From Chlamydiia bacterium (GTDB lineage: Bacteria; Chlamydiota; Chlamydiia; Chlamydiales; FEN-1388): a DNA stretch of 11,028 bases. Of the stretch, positions 1 through 6,359 are shown piece by piece. How positions within the stretch are numbered: position 1 is the first letter of the stretch; each line of letters opens with the position of its first letter. Both the position numbers and the translations under genes were made by a program. The notes under the pieces are model-generated. The model was not told where the DNA came from. It worked only from the letters and a program-made list of their open reading frames with translations, and searched no databases. The DNA is taken from assembly GCA_023269335.1 (NCBI GenBank), contig JAHFTM010000031.1, positions 1 to 11,028 on the forward strand, given 5' to 3'.

Positions 1-391
1 CATGACATGTTTGATGTAATCGACTTAGAATAAGAGATTTATGCGCACTTAAATTGCACGGAGAAAGAGCTGGACTCATTTTGATCACTGTAATAGCTTT
101 TATAGTTTGTCGCATCCGCTCAAGAGTAAGTTCTTTCTGCGCTTCAACCGCTACTACCTGTAAGCCCAATCGAAGCTTGAGAAAGATATCGTTAACCTTA
201 TCGTTTAGATCAAAAGAGACCTTTGCTTGCACTGCTTGCAAAATTGAACCAATAGTGCGTCTACCATAAAACCAGCGCATTGCAGGTTCGCTGTCATGCA
301 GCTGTACCATTTTATCTAGTTCAGCGCAAAATTGTGTCGAAAGCTCTGTCTGAGTAAATTGAAAATGTGTTCTTTTAAGGCGTGGATCCAT
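1..391 (-). CDS. Hypothetical protein, 3' end beyond the window (partial)
   Basis: An uninterrupted reading frame runs from an ATG at 391-389 to the left edge, giving 130 codons with no stop, so the gene continues outside the window. The product begins MDPRLKRTHFQFTQTELSTQ and looks like a soluble, mainly helical protein. It contains the short segment MRWFYGRRTIGSIL at about residues 38-51, followed by a Leu/Val/Lys-rich stretch. There is no signal peptide or membrane segment. I do not recognise the family. It lies 73 bases downstream of the HEPN gene on the same strand, and a promoter-like sequence in that gap suggests it can be transcribed separately. Shine-Dalgarno complementarity is weak (GAGA about 10 bases before the ATG). 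The frame is open throughout, which argues for a real gene, but it could also be the start of a decayed one. Confidence 0.55.
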   Translation of the reverse strand, partial: MDPRLKRTHFQFTQTELSTQFCAELDKMVQLHDSEPAMRWFYGRRTIGSILQAVQAKVSFDLNDKVNDIFLKLRLGLQVVAVEAQKELTLERMRQTIKAITVIKMSPALSPCNLSAHKSLILSRLHQTCH

Positions 392-415
392 AATAATATC
401 TCAAAATAAATTTTA

Positions 416-444
416 ATAATAAATCGTTTAAAAACTTAAACCAA
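416..444 (-). promoter_or_regulatory. Possible sigma-70-type promoter for the partial gene at the left edge
   Basis: On the minus strand, TTGGTT (444-439) and TATTAT (421-416) are separated by exactly 17 bases. The -10 matches the consensus in 5 of 6 positions, the -35 in only 3 of 6. The predicted transcript would start about 18 bases before the ATG at 391. The surrounding DNA is very A+T-rich, so a chance match is quite possible. Confidence 0.3.
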
Positions 445-464
445 TATAACAAAAATTGTAATTT

Positions 465-884
465 TTACTTCTTTGTTGTCTCAGTTGAGAGGAACTTCGC
501 CTGTAGCCTATCAAAGGTTTTTTGCATGACAGGAAAGTGTTTCTTGATGTTCTGAAAAATTCGATTTGCAGCTTCCTCTTCATACGTATGCGATGTATTA
601 TTGCGATCATCAAGCATAGCAAGCCAAGCCTTTTCATCATCAATCAGTGAATATTGAAATGCTTTTTCTAACACATCTCGAGGTGCTGTCGTGGTTTGCT
701 TTTCGTATGCAAGAATTTTTTTCAGTGTTTCCCAATATAGCTCGATAGTATATTCAAATCTTTGAATAACACCATCTCGAAGCAGTAAATCAGTTTCGAC
801 ATTCTGATGTAAAAGTCCTTGTTGCAGTGAATTAAGAGCACCTTTTAATCGATTAAAAACAAATATCAAAGAACTTTTTTCCAT
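465..884 (-). CDS. HEPN-domain protein, HepT-like / nucleotidyltransferase substrate-binding family (putative toxin)
   Basis: This 139-residue, mostly helical protein resembles the HI0074 / NTase_sub_bind branch of the HEPN superfamily. The family signature is visible as QRFEYTIELYWETLKKIL at 41-58. The catalytic-type motif R-x4-H-x-Y is complete: R94, H99 and Y101 within RNNTSHTY. In characterised HepT proteins this motif forms the RNase site, and the tyrosine is adenylylated by the partner MntA, which silences the toxin. The gene follows the nucleotidyltransferase gene by 33 bases on the same strand and is preceded by GGTGG at good spacing from the ATG at 884, so the two are probably co-expressed. 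The family assignment is confident. Toxin activity is inferred from the intact motif and the gene pairing. The alternative is a non-toxic substrate-binding subunit, as first proposed for HI0074. Confidence 0.85.
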   Translation of the reverse strand: MEKSSLIFVFNRLKGALNSLQQGLLHQNVETDLLLRDGVIQRFEYTIELYWETLKKILAYEKQTTTAPRDVLEKAFQYSLIDDEKAWLAMLDDRNNTSHTYEEEAANRIFQNIKKHFPVMQKTFDRLQAKFLSTETTKK

Positions 885-917
885 AAAACCACCAGAGCGT
901 GTGAAAAGTAATTTTTT

Positions 918-1184
918 CTATTGCTGTACATTTTGATAAAATGGACTCTTTTCATTCAGCGTATCAAGCCGAATGCAATCAACCTTAAAAAGAGTATCAG
1001 CCTTTGCAATGATCTCTTGGATTGTATACCAGTCTTCTTGTGTCGCTTTTGGACAAACAATTGCAAGATCAATATCTGAGCGCTCTGATTCATCACCTCT
1101 CGCACGCGAGCCGTAGAGCCAGATTTCTTCAACAAATGAAAGATAAGCAATGCTTTTTATAAATTGGTACTGAGTGATGTCCAT
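918..1184 (-). CDS. Minimal nucleotidyltransferase, MntA-like (putative antitoxin)
   Basis: An 88-residue protein of the pol-beta-like minimal nucleotidyltransferase family (HI0073-like). The signature G-S-x10-D-x-D is exact: G25 and S26 start GSRARGDESERSDIDLAI, with D37 and D39 as metal ligands. D69 in FKVDCIRLD is the likely third carboxylate. In characterised MntA/HepT pairs the enzyme transfers AMP to a tyrosine of the HEPN toxin, and that tyrosine is present in the next gene. I chose the ATG at 1184 because it leaves the normal length before the GS motif (24 residues). The frame extends upstream to a TTG at 1256, and an AGGTGG sequence at 1280-1275 lies too far from that TTG (about 18 bases) to support it well. 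No good ribosome-binding site precedes the ATG at 1184, which is odd and may mean leaderless translation. Confidence 0.85.
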   Translation of the reverse strand: MDITQYQFIKSIAYLSFVEEIWLYGSRARGDESERSDIDLAIVCPKATQEDWYTIQEIIAKADTLFKVDCIRLDTLNEKSPFYQNVQQ

Positions 1185-1190
1185 TGTTTC

Positions 1191-1219
1191 ATAATACCAG
1201 TAAAAAAATGAGGCTACAA
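1191..1219 (-). promoter_or_regulatory. Possible extended -10 promoter for the nucleotidyltransferase/HEPN cassette
   Basis: On the minus strand, TTGTAG (1219-1214) is followed after exactly 17 bases by TATTAT (1196-1191), preceded by TGG, which forms an extended -10 element (TGnTATTAT). The -10 matches consensus in 5 of 6 positions and the -35 in 3 of 6. The hexamer ends 6 bases before the ATG at 1184, so transcription would begin at or next to the start codon and give a leaderless or nearly leaderless message. This is a pattern match only. Confidence 0.35.
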
Positions 1220-1289
1220 GTCGATTTTTTGTTCTATTCTCTTCTAAGAACCTCAACTTTGAATAAAATCGAGGCCACCTTTAACTATT

Positions 1290-2105
1290 TTATTGGTTAT
1301 TTTTCTGAATGCAAATGTGAGTTTCTGCTGCCATGTTAAAGAAGAACACAAGTGCAGGAGATAAAAACACTGCGAAAGGAATCATAATGAAAAACCACTG
1401 CAGCACCATCTGAGTATGGCTGCCTGAAACAACGTAAAGATTTGTGGTAAGATGGGCAGCAATAAAAAGTAAGAGCGCTGTAAAGGCAAGTGGTATGAGT
1501 GATACAAAAAAAAGGCTGATGCGTAAAAAAACACGCAAAAAGATCATATTCTGCACATACTGCATCAGCTCATGCCCTGAAATGCGCTTGAGAGCAAGAA
1601 TCGGCGAAACAACGAAGATCAGAAAAATTGTAGCAACACATAAAAGCAGCGAGCCTAAAAGCAAAAGAAATGGCCCAAACGCGAGAATTACACCAAAGAA
1701 ATCACCCACTGCAGGAATCTCTTTCAAAATGAAAAATAATCCTAAAACTACCCATAAGAAAAGATAGGTCAACACAATAGGCAGAAAAAAATAAGAAGAG
1801 GTAATGAGATACTCCCACGACTTAGAAACAATCAGGCCTGTATTCACCTCTTTATTTTTAACCTCATCATGATACATACGAATGACAATCACGCCGAGTA
1901 CAATCAAAAGACTGCCGCATAAAAAGAAAGGTAAAAAGGCAAGGCTCAGAGTGACCCACTCGCTTGCTGCAAGCGACAACCCCATTGCAAAAACCACCAA
2001 AAGACCGCATAGCACTAGCGTGAGCGCTGAAATAAATAATTTGCGCTTCGAACAAGTAAAGCAAGCTGCACGCTCGCACATTTTCTCAAGATCACTAAAA
2101 TCCAT
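1290..2105 (-). CDS. Conserved-type multi-pass membrane protein of unknown function
   Basis: A 271-residue, very hydrophobic protein with about six membrane segments, at roughly residues 23-45, 50-76, 103-128, 134-166, 189-216 and 233-257. A short N-terminal stretch before the first helix contains three cysteines (C10, C15, C18, in CERAACFTC) followed by basic KRK. The loop at about 77-100 is charged, and the C-terminus ends with polar ICIQKNNQ. There is no cleavable signal peptide and no transporter or enzyme motif that I recognise. The gene starts 21 bases after the gltA stop on the same strand and so is probably the third gene of the mdh-gltA unit. An AGGA sits very close to the ATG at 2105. 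A membrane function coupled to dicarboxylate or tricarboxylate metabolism is conceivable, but only the context suggests it. Confidence 0.7.
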   Translation of the reverse strand: MDFSDLEKMCERAACFTCSKRKLFISALTLVLCGLLVVFAMGLSLAASEWVTLSLAFLPFFLCGSLLIVLGVIVIRMYHDEVKNKEVNTGLIVSKSWEYLITSSYFFLPIVLTYLFLWVVLGLFFILKEIPAVGDFFGVILAFGPFLLLLGSLLLCVATIFLIFVVSPILALKRISGHELMQYVQNMIFLRVFLRISLFFVSLIPLAFTALLLFIAAHLTTNLYVVSGSHTQMVLQWFFIMIPFAVFLSPALVFFFNMAAETHICIQKNNQ

Positions 2106-2126
2106 ATCCTACTTATCGTTGGTATA

Positions 2127-3302
2127 TTAGCCAGAAACATCTTCTTTGCCTAAGTAAAAATACTTAGGTCGCACAATAGGCGTGCCCTTACCACCTCTTG
2201 CTTCATATCGCTCATACACTATTTGACGAGCAATGCCTACCACTCTCGACAGTCCAAAAAGTACAGTGAAGTATTCCGCATAGGGAAAGCCCGCTGCAAT
2301 TAAAGCAATGCCTGAGATAGCATCAACATTGGGGTAAGGATCTGAAATTTTGGGATTTTCTGAAAGCACTTTTGTACCAACTGTTCTTAATTGAAGCGCA
2401 ATTTTTACAAGCGGGTGCGTCGGATACTTCTTTTGCACAAAGTCATAAAAAATTGCAGCCCTTGCATCTTCAACTCGCAGTACAGCATGACCAAAGCCAA
2501 AGATTAGCTCATTGCGCGATAATTTTTTTCGTAAAAGCTCTTCTACTTGTACATCTGTTGCAGACTCCCCAAGCTCTTTTTGCATGTGCTCTACAAAGTC
2601 AAGACAGTCTTGATTTGCTCTTCCATGGCGTGGGCCCGCCAATGCACAAATTGCTGAGGCAAGCGATCCATAGAGATCTTCAAGACCAGAGGCCACTGCT
2701 TTTCCTACAAAAGTGGAAAGGTTACCCCCGCCATGATCATAATGCACAATATTAAACAGCCTCATCGCATTCACAAGGTCCACATTTTTTTTGGCATTCG
2801 GCAAATTGAGCATGGCCACAAAGTTTTCCATATAACCCAGCTCAGGATTTGAGGGTGCACCTTCCCCACACCCTGCATGATGATTAATCACTGCCGCCAC
2901 AATCGCGGGAATTCGGGCGATGATGTTCAAACAGTCTTCTCGATAATCATACTTGGTCTCAAACATCCCGGCCAACAGAAGGCTTGTCGCAAATAACTTC
3001 ATAGGATGACCTTCTCTTGGCAAAGCTCGAATCTGCTGAAGTAACGCTTTGGACAAAGTAGAGCGCTCTTTTAAGTCTTTTTTAAATCTGCTGATCTCTT
3101 CAGCGCTGCCCTCTCTTCCATTGTAGAGTAGGAAAATCACTTCTTCTTCTGACTTATTAGCAAGATCTACTATAGGTTTACCTGCATAAAATAGACCTTT
3201 TACAGGATCAACATACGATGTGTTACAGTAGCCTACAGGGTAGCCACGCAGGCCTGTTTCTAAATTCTCTTTTGTGATTTCGAATAGTACTTCTTCACTC
3301 AT
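2127..3302 (-). CDS. gltA: Citrate synthase, mitochondrial-type
   Basis: Condenses oxaloacetate and acetyl-CoA to citrate in the TCA cycle, in the cytoplasm. The protein has 391 residues and all the key residues: H187 and H190 in VHYDHGGGN, H226 in GPRHGRANQ, catalytic H272 in FGFGHAVLR, substrate arginine R281, catalytic D327 in YPNVDAISG, R353 in GLSRVVG and R378 in IVRPK. The spacings H226-H272 (46), H272-D327 (55) and D327-R353 (26) equal those of pig mitochondrial enzyme H274, H320, D375 and R401, whereas E. coli (H264, H305, D362) has 41 and 57. The N-terminus is shorter than in mitochondrial enzymes. The start at 3302 is supported by AAGGGG eight bases upstream. The gene lies 13 bases behind mdh, which makes its substrate. 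Chlamydiaceae lack this gene and environmental chlamydiae keep it. The assignment is firm. Confidence 0.97.
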   Translation of the reverse strand: MSEEVLFEITKENLETGLRGYPVGYCNTSYVDPVKGLFYAGKPIVDLANKSEEEVIFLLYNGREGSAEEISRFKKDLKERSTLSKALLQQIRALPREGHPMKLFATSLLLAGMFETKYDYREDCLNIIARIPAIVAAVINHHAGCGEGAPSNPELGYMENFVAMLNLPNAKKNVDLVNAMRLFNIVHYDHGGGNLSTFVGKAVASGLEDLYGSLASAICALAGPRHGRANQDCLDFVEHMQKELGESATDVQVEELLRKKLSRNELIFGFGHAVLRVEDARAAIFYDFVQKKYPTHPLVKIALQLRTVGTKVLSENPKISDPYPNVDAISGIALIAAGFPYAEYFTVLFGLSRVVGIARQIVYERYEARGGKGTPIVRPKYFYLGKEDVSG

Positions 3303-3315
3303 TCTTTACCCCTTT

Positions 3316-4299
3316 CTACAGCAGCTCTCTTATAAGTTCACGCTCTTCAATGAGCTCTTTTTCTGATAGGCGAATTTTATCTCTTAAAAAATCATTCCAA
3401 ACAACATTTTTTACTTCTTGCCAGCTGCCCTTTTTAGACACCTCACAAGGAAATGAAAATACAAGATCTGAATCAATTCCATAGGAATTATTTTGTGTGT
3501 ATACTCCTGCTGAAAACCAATCGTTACTCTCTGTTGCCTCAATCACAGCTCGCATGGCATCAATGGCACTCGACGCAGCCGATGCAGCTGATGACTTGCC
3601 ACGCGCGCGAATAATTTCAGCACCTCGATTTTGCACTTTCTTTATGAAATCATTTTCTAACCAATGCATATCCGATATCACAGTATGAGCAGGCTTCCCA
3701 GCAATCTCAGCATGGTAAAAATCAGGCACTTGGGTAGAAGAATGGTTACCCCAAATAGTCATTTTCTTAACGCAAGAGACAGGCTGAGCTGCTTTTTCAG
3801 CTAAGTAAGCTGCTGCTCGATTTTGGTCAAGGCGTGTCATAGCTTGAAACTGATTCGGAGCTATGTTTTTAGCATTGTGAAGTGCTATTAAACAATTGGT
3901 ATTACAAGGATTTCCAACAACAAGCGTGCGCACATCGCGCGCTGCTACATCACTTAATGCTTTTCCCTGCTCTTGAAAAATTTTGCCATTTGCCCCTAAT
4001 AACTCTTTTCGTTCCATCCCTGCTAGCCGTGGCTTAGCACCCACAAGAAAGGCATAATTTACCCCCTCAAAAACTTTCCAAGGGTCAGAGCCAATTATTA
4101 TTTCATGAAGTAAAGGAAATGCAGCATCTTGCAGTTCCATGCGCACCCCTTCAAGACAAGGCAAAGCATCCGATACTTCCAAGATATGTAAACTGAGCGT
4201 CTGGCCAGGCAAAAGCTCTCCTTTAGCCAGACGAAAAAGTAAGCTGTAAGCAATTTGTCCTGCCCCGCCGGTAACTGCTATGCGACTATGTGAACCCAT
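3316..4299 (-). CDS. mdh: Malate dehydrogenase, cytosolic/chlamydial-type
   Basis: Oxidises malate to oxaloacetate with NAD in the TCA cycle. The protein has 327 residues from the ATG at 4299. The Rossmann motif is TGGAGQIAYS (10-19). The acidic residue ending the second beta strand (E41, in ILEVSDA) suggests NAD rather than NADP. The substrate arginines are R91 and R97, in VGAKPRLAGMER. GNPCNTN lies at about 129-135. The Asp-His relay is D158, with R161 in TRLDQNRA, and H186 in IWGNHSSTQ. These motifs belong to the malate dehydrogenase group shared with eukaryotic cytosol and Thermus, not the E. coli type. The frame opens three codons earlier at a GTG (4308), but that GTG lies inside the AGGTGG ribosome-binding site, so the ATG at 4299 is the better start. 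The gene is first in a unit with gltA. Confidence 0.97.
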   Translation of the reverse strand: MGSHSRIAVTGGAGQIAYSLLFRLAKGELLPGQTLSLHILEVSDALPCLEGVRMELQDAAFPLLHEIIIGSDPWKVFEGVNYAFLVGAKPRLAGMERKELLGANGKIFQEQGKALSDVAARDVRTLVVGNPCNTNCLIALHNAKNIAPNQFQAMTRLDQNRAAAYLAEKAAQPVSCVKKMTIWGNHSSTQVPDFYHAEIAGKPAHTVISDMHWLENDFIKKVQNRGAEIIRARGKSSAASAASSAIDAMRAVIEATESNDWFSAGVYTQNNSYGIDSDLVFSFPCEVSKKGSWQEVKNVVWNDFLRDKIRLSEKELIEERELIRELL

Positions 4300-4304
4300 A
4301 AAAC

Positions 4305-4310
4305 CCACCT
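4305..4310 (-). promoter_or_regulatory. Ribosome-binding site of mdh
   Basis: AGGTGG on the minus strand, five bases before the ATG at 4299. It decides the start, because an upstream in-frame GTG (4308-4306) falls inside it. Confidence 0.7.
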
Positions 4311-4471
4311 TTTCTGCATGATAGACAGCTAAAGAATTATTTTAAAGAATTTATTTCCTGTCTCTTAAACTAAAAATGAACGTGTTATTTTAAATATTAA
4401 ATAATCAAAACAAGATTTTTTTAGTATACTGTTAAATAAGATGATAAACCAATACTAAGAAAAACAATCAA

Positions 4472-4488
4472 CTTGAAAATAATTCAAG
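4472..4488. repeat. Short inverted repeat upstream of the F-box/LRR gene
   Basis: CTTGAA and TTCAAG form perfect 6-base arms around AATAA. It lies about 42 bases downstream of the possible -10 at 4425-4430 and 51 bases before the start codon. It could be an operator half-site pair or a weak leader hairpin. The arms are short and chance is a real alternative. Confidence 0.3.
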
Positions 4489-4539
4489 AATTAGAGATAG
4501 TCCTCTTTCTGAAAAAAAATTTACTCGAGAAATTGTATT

Positions 4540-6351
4540 ATGCTACCCCTGCGAAATGCTCTAACACCTGGACCTACTCACTTGTTAGATAGTGGAACTG
4601 GTGGAAAAGCTCAAAGAACTGCTGGTATCTTACAAAGCACTCAAAATGGCTCCTCTAGAGCTTTAAGCACTCGCCTTACTACTCATATGCGCTCTGAATC
4701 TGCCCCACTTCCTTTTTCAAAAGAAAAATCACTGTTAATTCATAACTCAACTCAACGAAAAAAAACTCTGGCAATGGAAGCTACAAGTAGTTTTTTACTT
4801 TCTAAACTGCCTTCTCTTTCTTCTCACACGGTGCAAAGCTCTGATCAGTGTAAAATCATGTTACAAGCGCTGTCTTCCGACCTCATTCCTAGTCTAAGAA
4901 CCTCTCAAATAACACCGAGTCCATCAGATCCCCATCCACAAGAATCCTCTGATGTAAAACAACCGGATGCAAGCCCACGAAATGCAAGTTTCGGAACTAC
5001 TCCCAGCACAACTGCAATCAAAGTAACAACTATTAGACTTCCAATTTCACCACCTCGTACACCCTATACTTACAAAAAAGCTTCAGTTGCCTTAAGAATC
5101 GGGGCCTTTTCAAAACGCTTTGAGCTTTCGTCACCTAAAGTTTCTACTATCCAAATACAAAATTCTGCACAAAAAAACCTAACACTACCTGCAGTACTTG
5201 ATCTTCCACAACAACTACTTTTTATAGTAGCCGATAATCTTATTGATAGCGTGCAAGGACTTATGGAAGTAAGCACCCTCTTTGCCAATTCTTCTGAAGG
5301 CCCACTCCAAATTCAACAAGAAAAAGTGCTCAAACTGATGATTGATTTTCTCACGCAGAATCCAGCACGCATACAGACAGTTTTACAAGCAGTGACCTAT
5401 AATAACATAGAAATGCTCCCACTCGTTTGGATGGAGGCACTACGAAAGGCAGGAACTACGGTATCCAGGCTGTATATAACTTCACTTACCGACCATAACT
5501 TATCTTTATTGATTGGGCTTTTTCCAAATCTACAAGAACTTAAAATTCATAAAAGCACTGTGGCAAATGAAAGCGCTCAAACAATTTCACAACTCAAAAG
5601 ACTGCATACACTTATCTTTTCATGTTGCACACTTTCAGATGAGCACCTTGCTCAGACTCTCTCTTCTTTTGGAGCAAGAGAAGAAGATAAAAATCGTTTG
5701 AAAAACTTACAAATTGTTTGGTGTAAAAATCTGACTACTGAGGGATTGAAGCCTCTAGCTCATCTATCAGGACTTGTAACATTAAATCTCAACGGCTATT
5801 GCACAATCACCGATGCTGTTTTTGACTTTCTTCTTCCGCACATTCACCTCGAAGAGCTTCACCTTAGCTGCTGCGATCTGATTACAGCTCAAGGGCTCAA
5901 TCAATTGGTAGACAAGCCCATACCCGCCCCTCTCCATCTTCTCAACCTTACGTTCTGTAAAGGACTGTTCAAAAAAGGACTCGATGTCATTCTTAAGTTT
6001 CACAACTTAACAACTCTTATACTCAAAAGATTTGATCATAAATTTGCTGCTCCAGAGGCTTTTCCAAAACTCTCAAAACTGCAAAAATTGCGTTTTCTTG
6101 ATGTAAGCGTATCTACTCTTAACGATACAATTGCTGATGAACTTTTACGAATGAGATCTCTGGGTACTTTAGATATAAGATCCACTAAGGGCTATTCATC
6201 AAACTTCGTTGCCGCTGCCAAAGCTTGCCGCTTACATAAATTTCTTCTTACAGGACCACGAAGCGCAACTCCCTTAATCACACAAAGAGGCGCCTTTATT
6301 ACTATAAATCCAATCCGCTCTCCCGTGCCTATATATAAAACAGAACTGTAG
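4540..6351 (+). CDS. F-box-like / leucine-rich-repeat protein, candidate secreted effector
   Basis: A 603-residue protein in three parts. Residues 1 to about 210 are low-complexity and rich in Ser, Thr and Pro (for example SPSDPHPQESS near 127 and PISPPRTPYTY at 168-178), as expected of a disordered secretion segment. Residues about 216-252 read as an F-box: LPQQLLFIVADNLIDSV then LMEVSTLF, fitting the LP-x-x-LL-x-I-x(3)-L pattern. Residues about 305-560 hold some eight leucine-rich repeats, several cysteine-containing (LQIVWCKNLTTEGLKPL, LVTLNLNGYCTITD, LEELHLSCCDLITAQGL). This architecture is typical of eukaryotic SCF ubiquitin-ligase receptors, where the F-box binds Skp1 and the repeats bind the target. 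Related families are expanded in amoeba-infecting chlamydiae. There is no Sec signal peptide, so type III export is inferred. It is the only plus-strand gene, convergent with holB eight bases away. No strong ribosome-binding site supports the ATG at 4540, and M50 or M79 are later candidates. Confidence 0.85.
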   Translation: MLPLRNALTPGPTHLLDSGTGGKAQRTAGILQSTQNGSSRALSTRLTTHMRSESAPLPFSKEKSLLIHNSTQRKKTLAMEATSSFLLSKLPSLSSHTVQSSDQCKIMLQALSSDLIPSLRTSQITPSPSDPHPQESSDVKQPDASPRNASFGTTPSTTAIKVTTIRLPISPPRTPYTYKKASVALRIGAFSKRFELSSPKVSTIQIQNSAQKNLTLPAVLDLPQQLLFIVADNLIDSVQGLMEVSTLFANSSEGPLQIQQEKVLKLMIDFLTQNPARIQTVLQAVTYNNIEMLPLVWMEALRKAGTTVSRLYITSLTDHNLSLLIGLFPNLQELKIHKSTVANESAQTISQLKRLHTLIFSCCTLSDEHLAQTLSSFGAREEDKNRLKNLQIVWCKNLTTEGLKPLAHLSGLVTLNLNGYCTITDAVFDFLLPHIHLEELHLSCCDLITAQGLNQLVDKPIPAPLHLLNLTFCKGLFKKGLDVILKFHNLTTLILKRFDHKFAAPEAFPKLSKLQKLRFLDVSVSTLNDTIADELLRMRSLGTLDIRSTKGYSSNFVAAAKACRLHKFLLTGPRSATPLITQRGAFITINPIRSPVPIYKTEL

Positions 6352-6359
6352 TAATCAAC

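Larger units (their letters stand above)
4300..4539. promoter_or_regulatory. Divergent A+T-rich intergenic region between mdh and the F-box/LRR gene
   Basis: These 240 bases separate the minus-strand mdh from the plus-strand F-box/LRR gene and must hold the promoters of both. For the plus strand, TATACT at 4425-4430 is a fair -10 with no convincing -35 before it, and would give a leader of roughly 100 bases. For the minus strand, TAAAAT at 4344-4339 is a fair -10, again with a poor -35. A small inverted repeat lies at 4472-4488. There is no reading frame of note, no tRNA and no recognisable riboswitch. Confidence 0.45.

Noticed and set aside
54..269. Plus-strand open frame of 71 codons
   Set aside because: It lies opposite the longer minus-strand frame that starts with a plausible promoter at 391 and stays open to the edge. 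Its composition is not protein-like.
451..466. Hairpin-like AAAAATT/AATTTTT sequence at the end of the HEPN gene as a terminator
   Set aside because: The stem is only A-T pairs with a two-base loop and overlaps the stop codon, so it is too weak to call a terminator.
1185..1256. Nucleotidyltransferase starting at TTG 1256 (112 residues)
   Set aside because: The extra 24 residues precede the normal family start, the ribosome-binding site is badly spaced, and a promoter-like sequence overlaps this stretch. It is kept only as an alternative.
1444..1767. Plus-strand frame of 107 codons rich in Lys and Arg
   Set aside because: It is the mirror image of the hydrophobic membrane-protein gene on the other strand. 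Antisense of Phe/Leu codons gives Lys/Glu-rich frames.
2372..2755. Plus-strand frame of 127 codons
   Set aside because: It is antisense within the well-conserved citrate synthase gene and has no recognisable motif or start signal.
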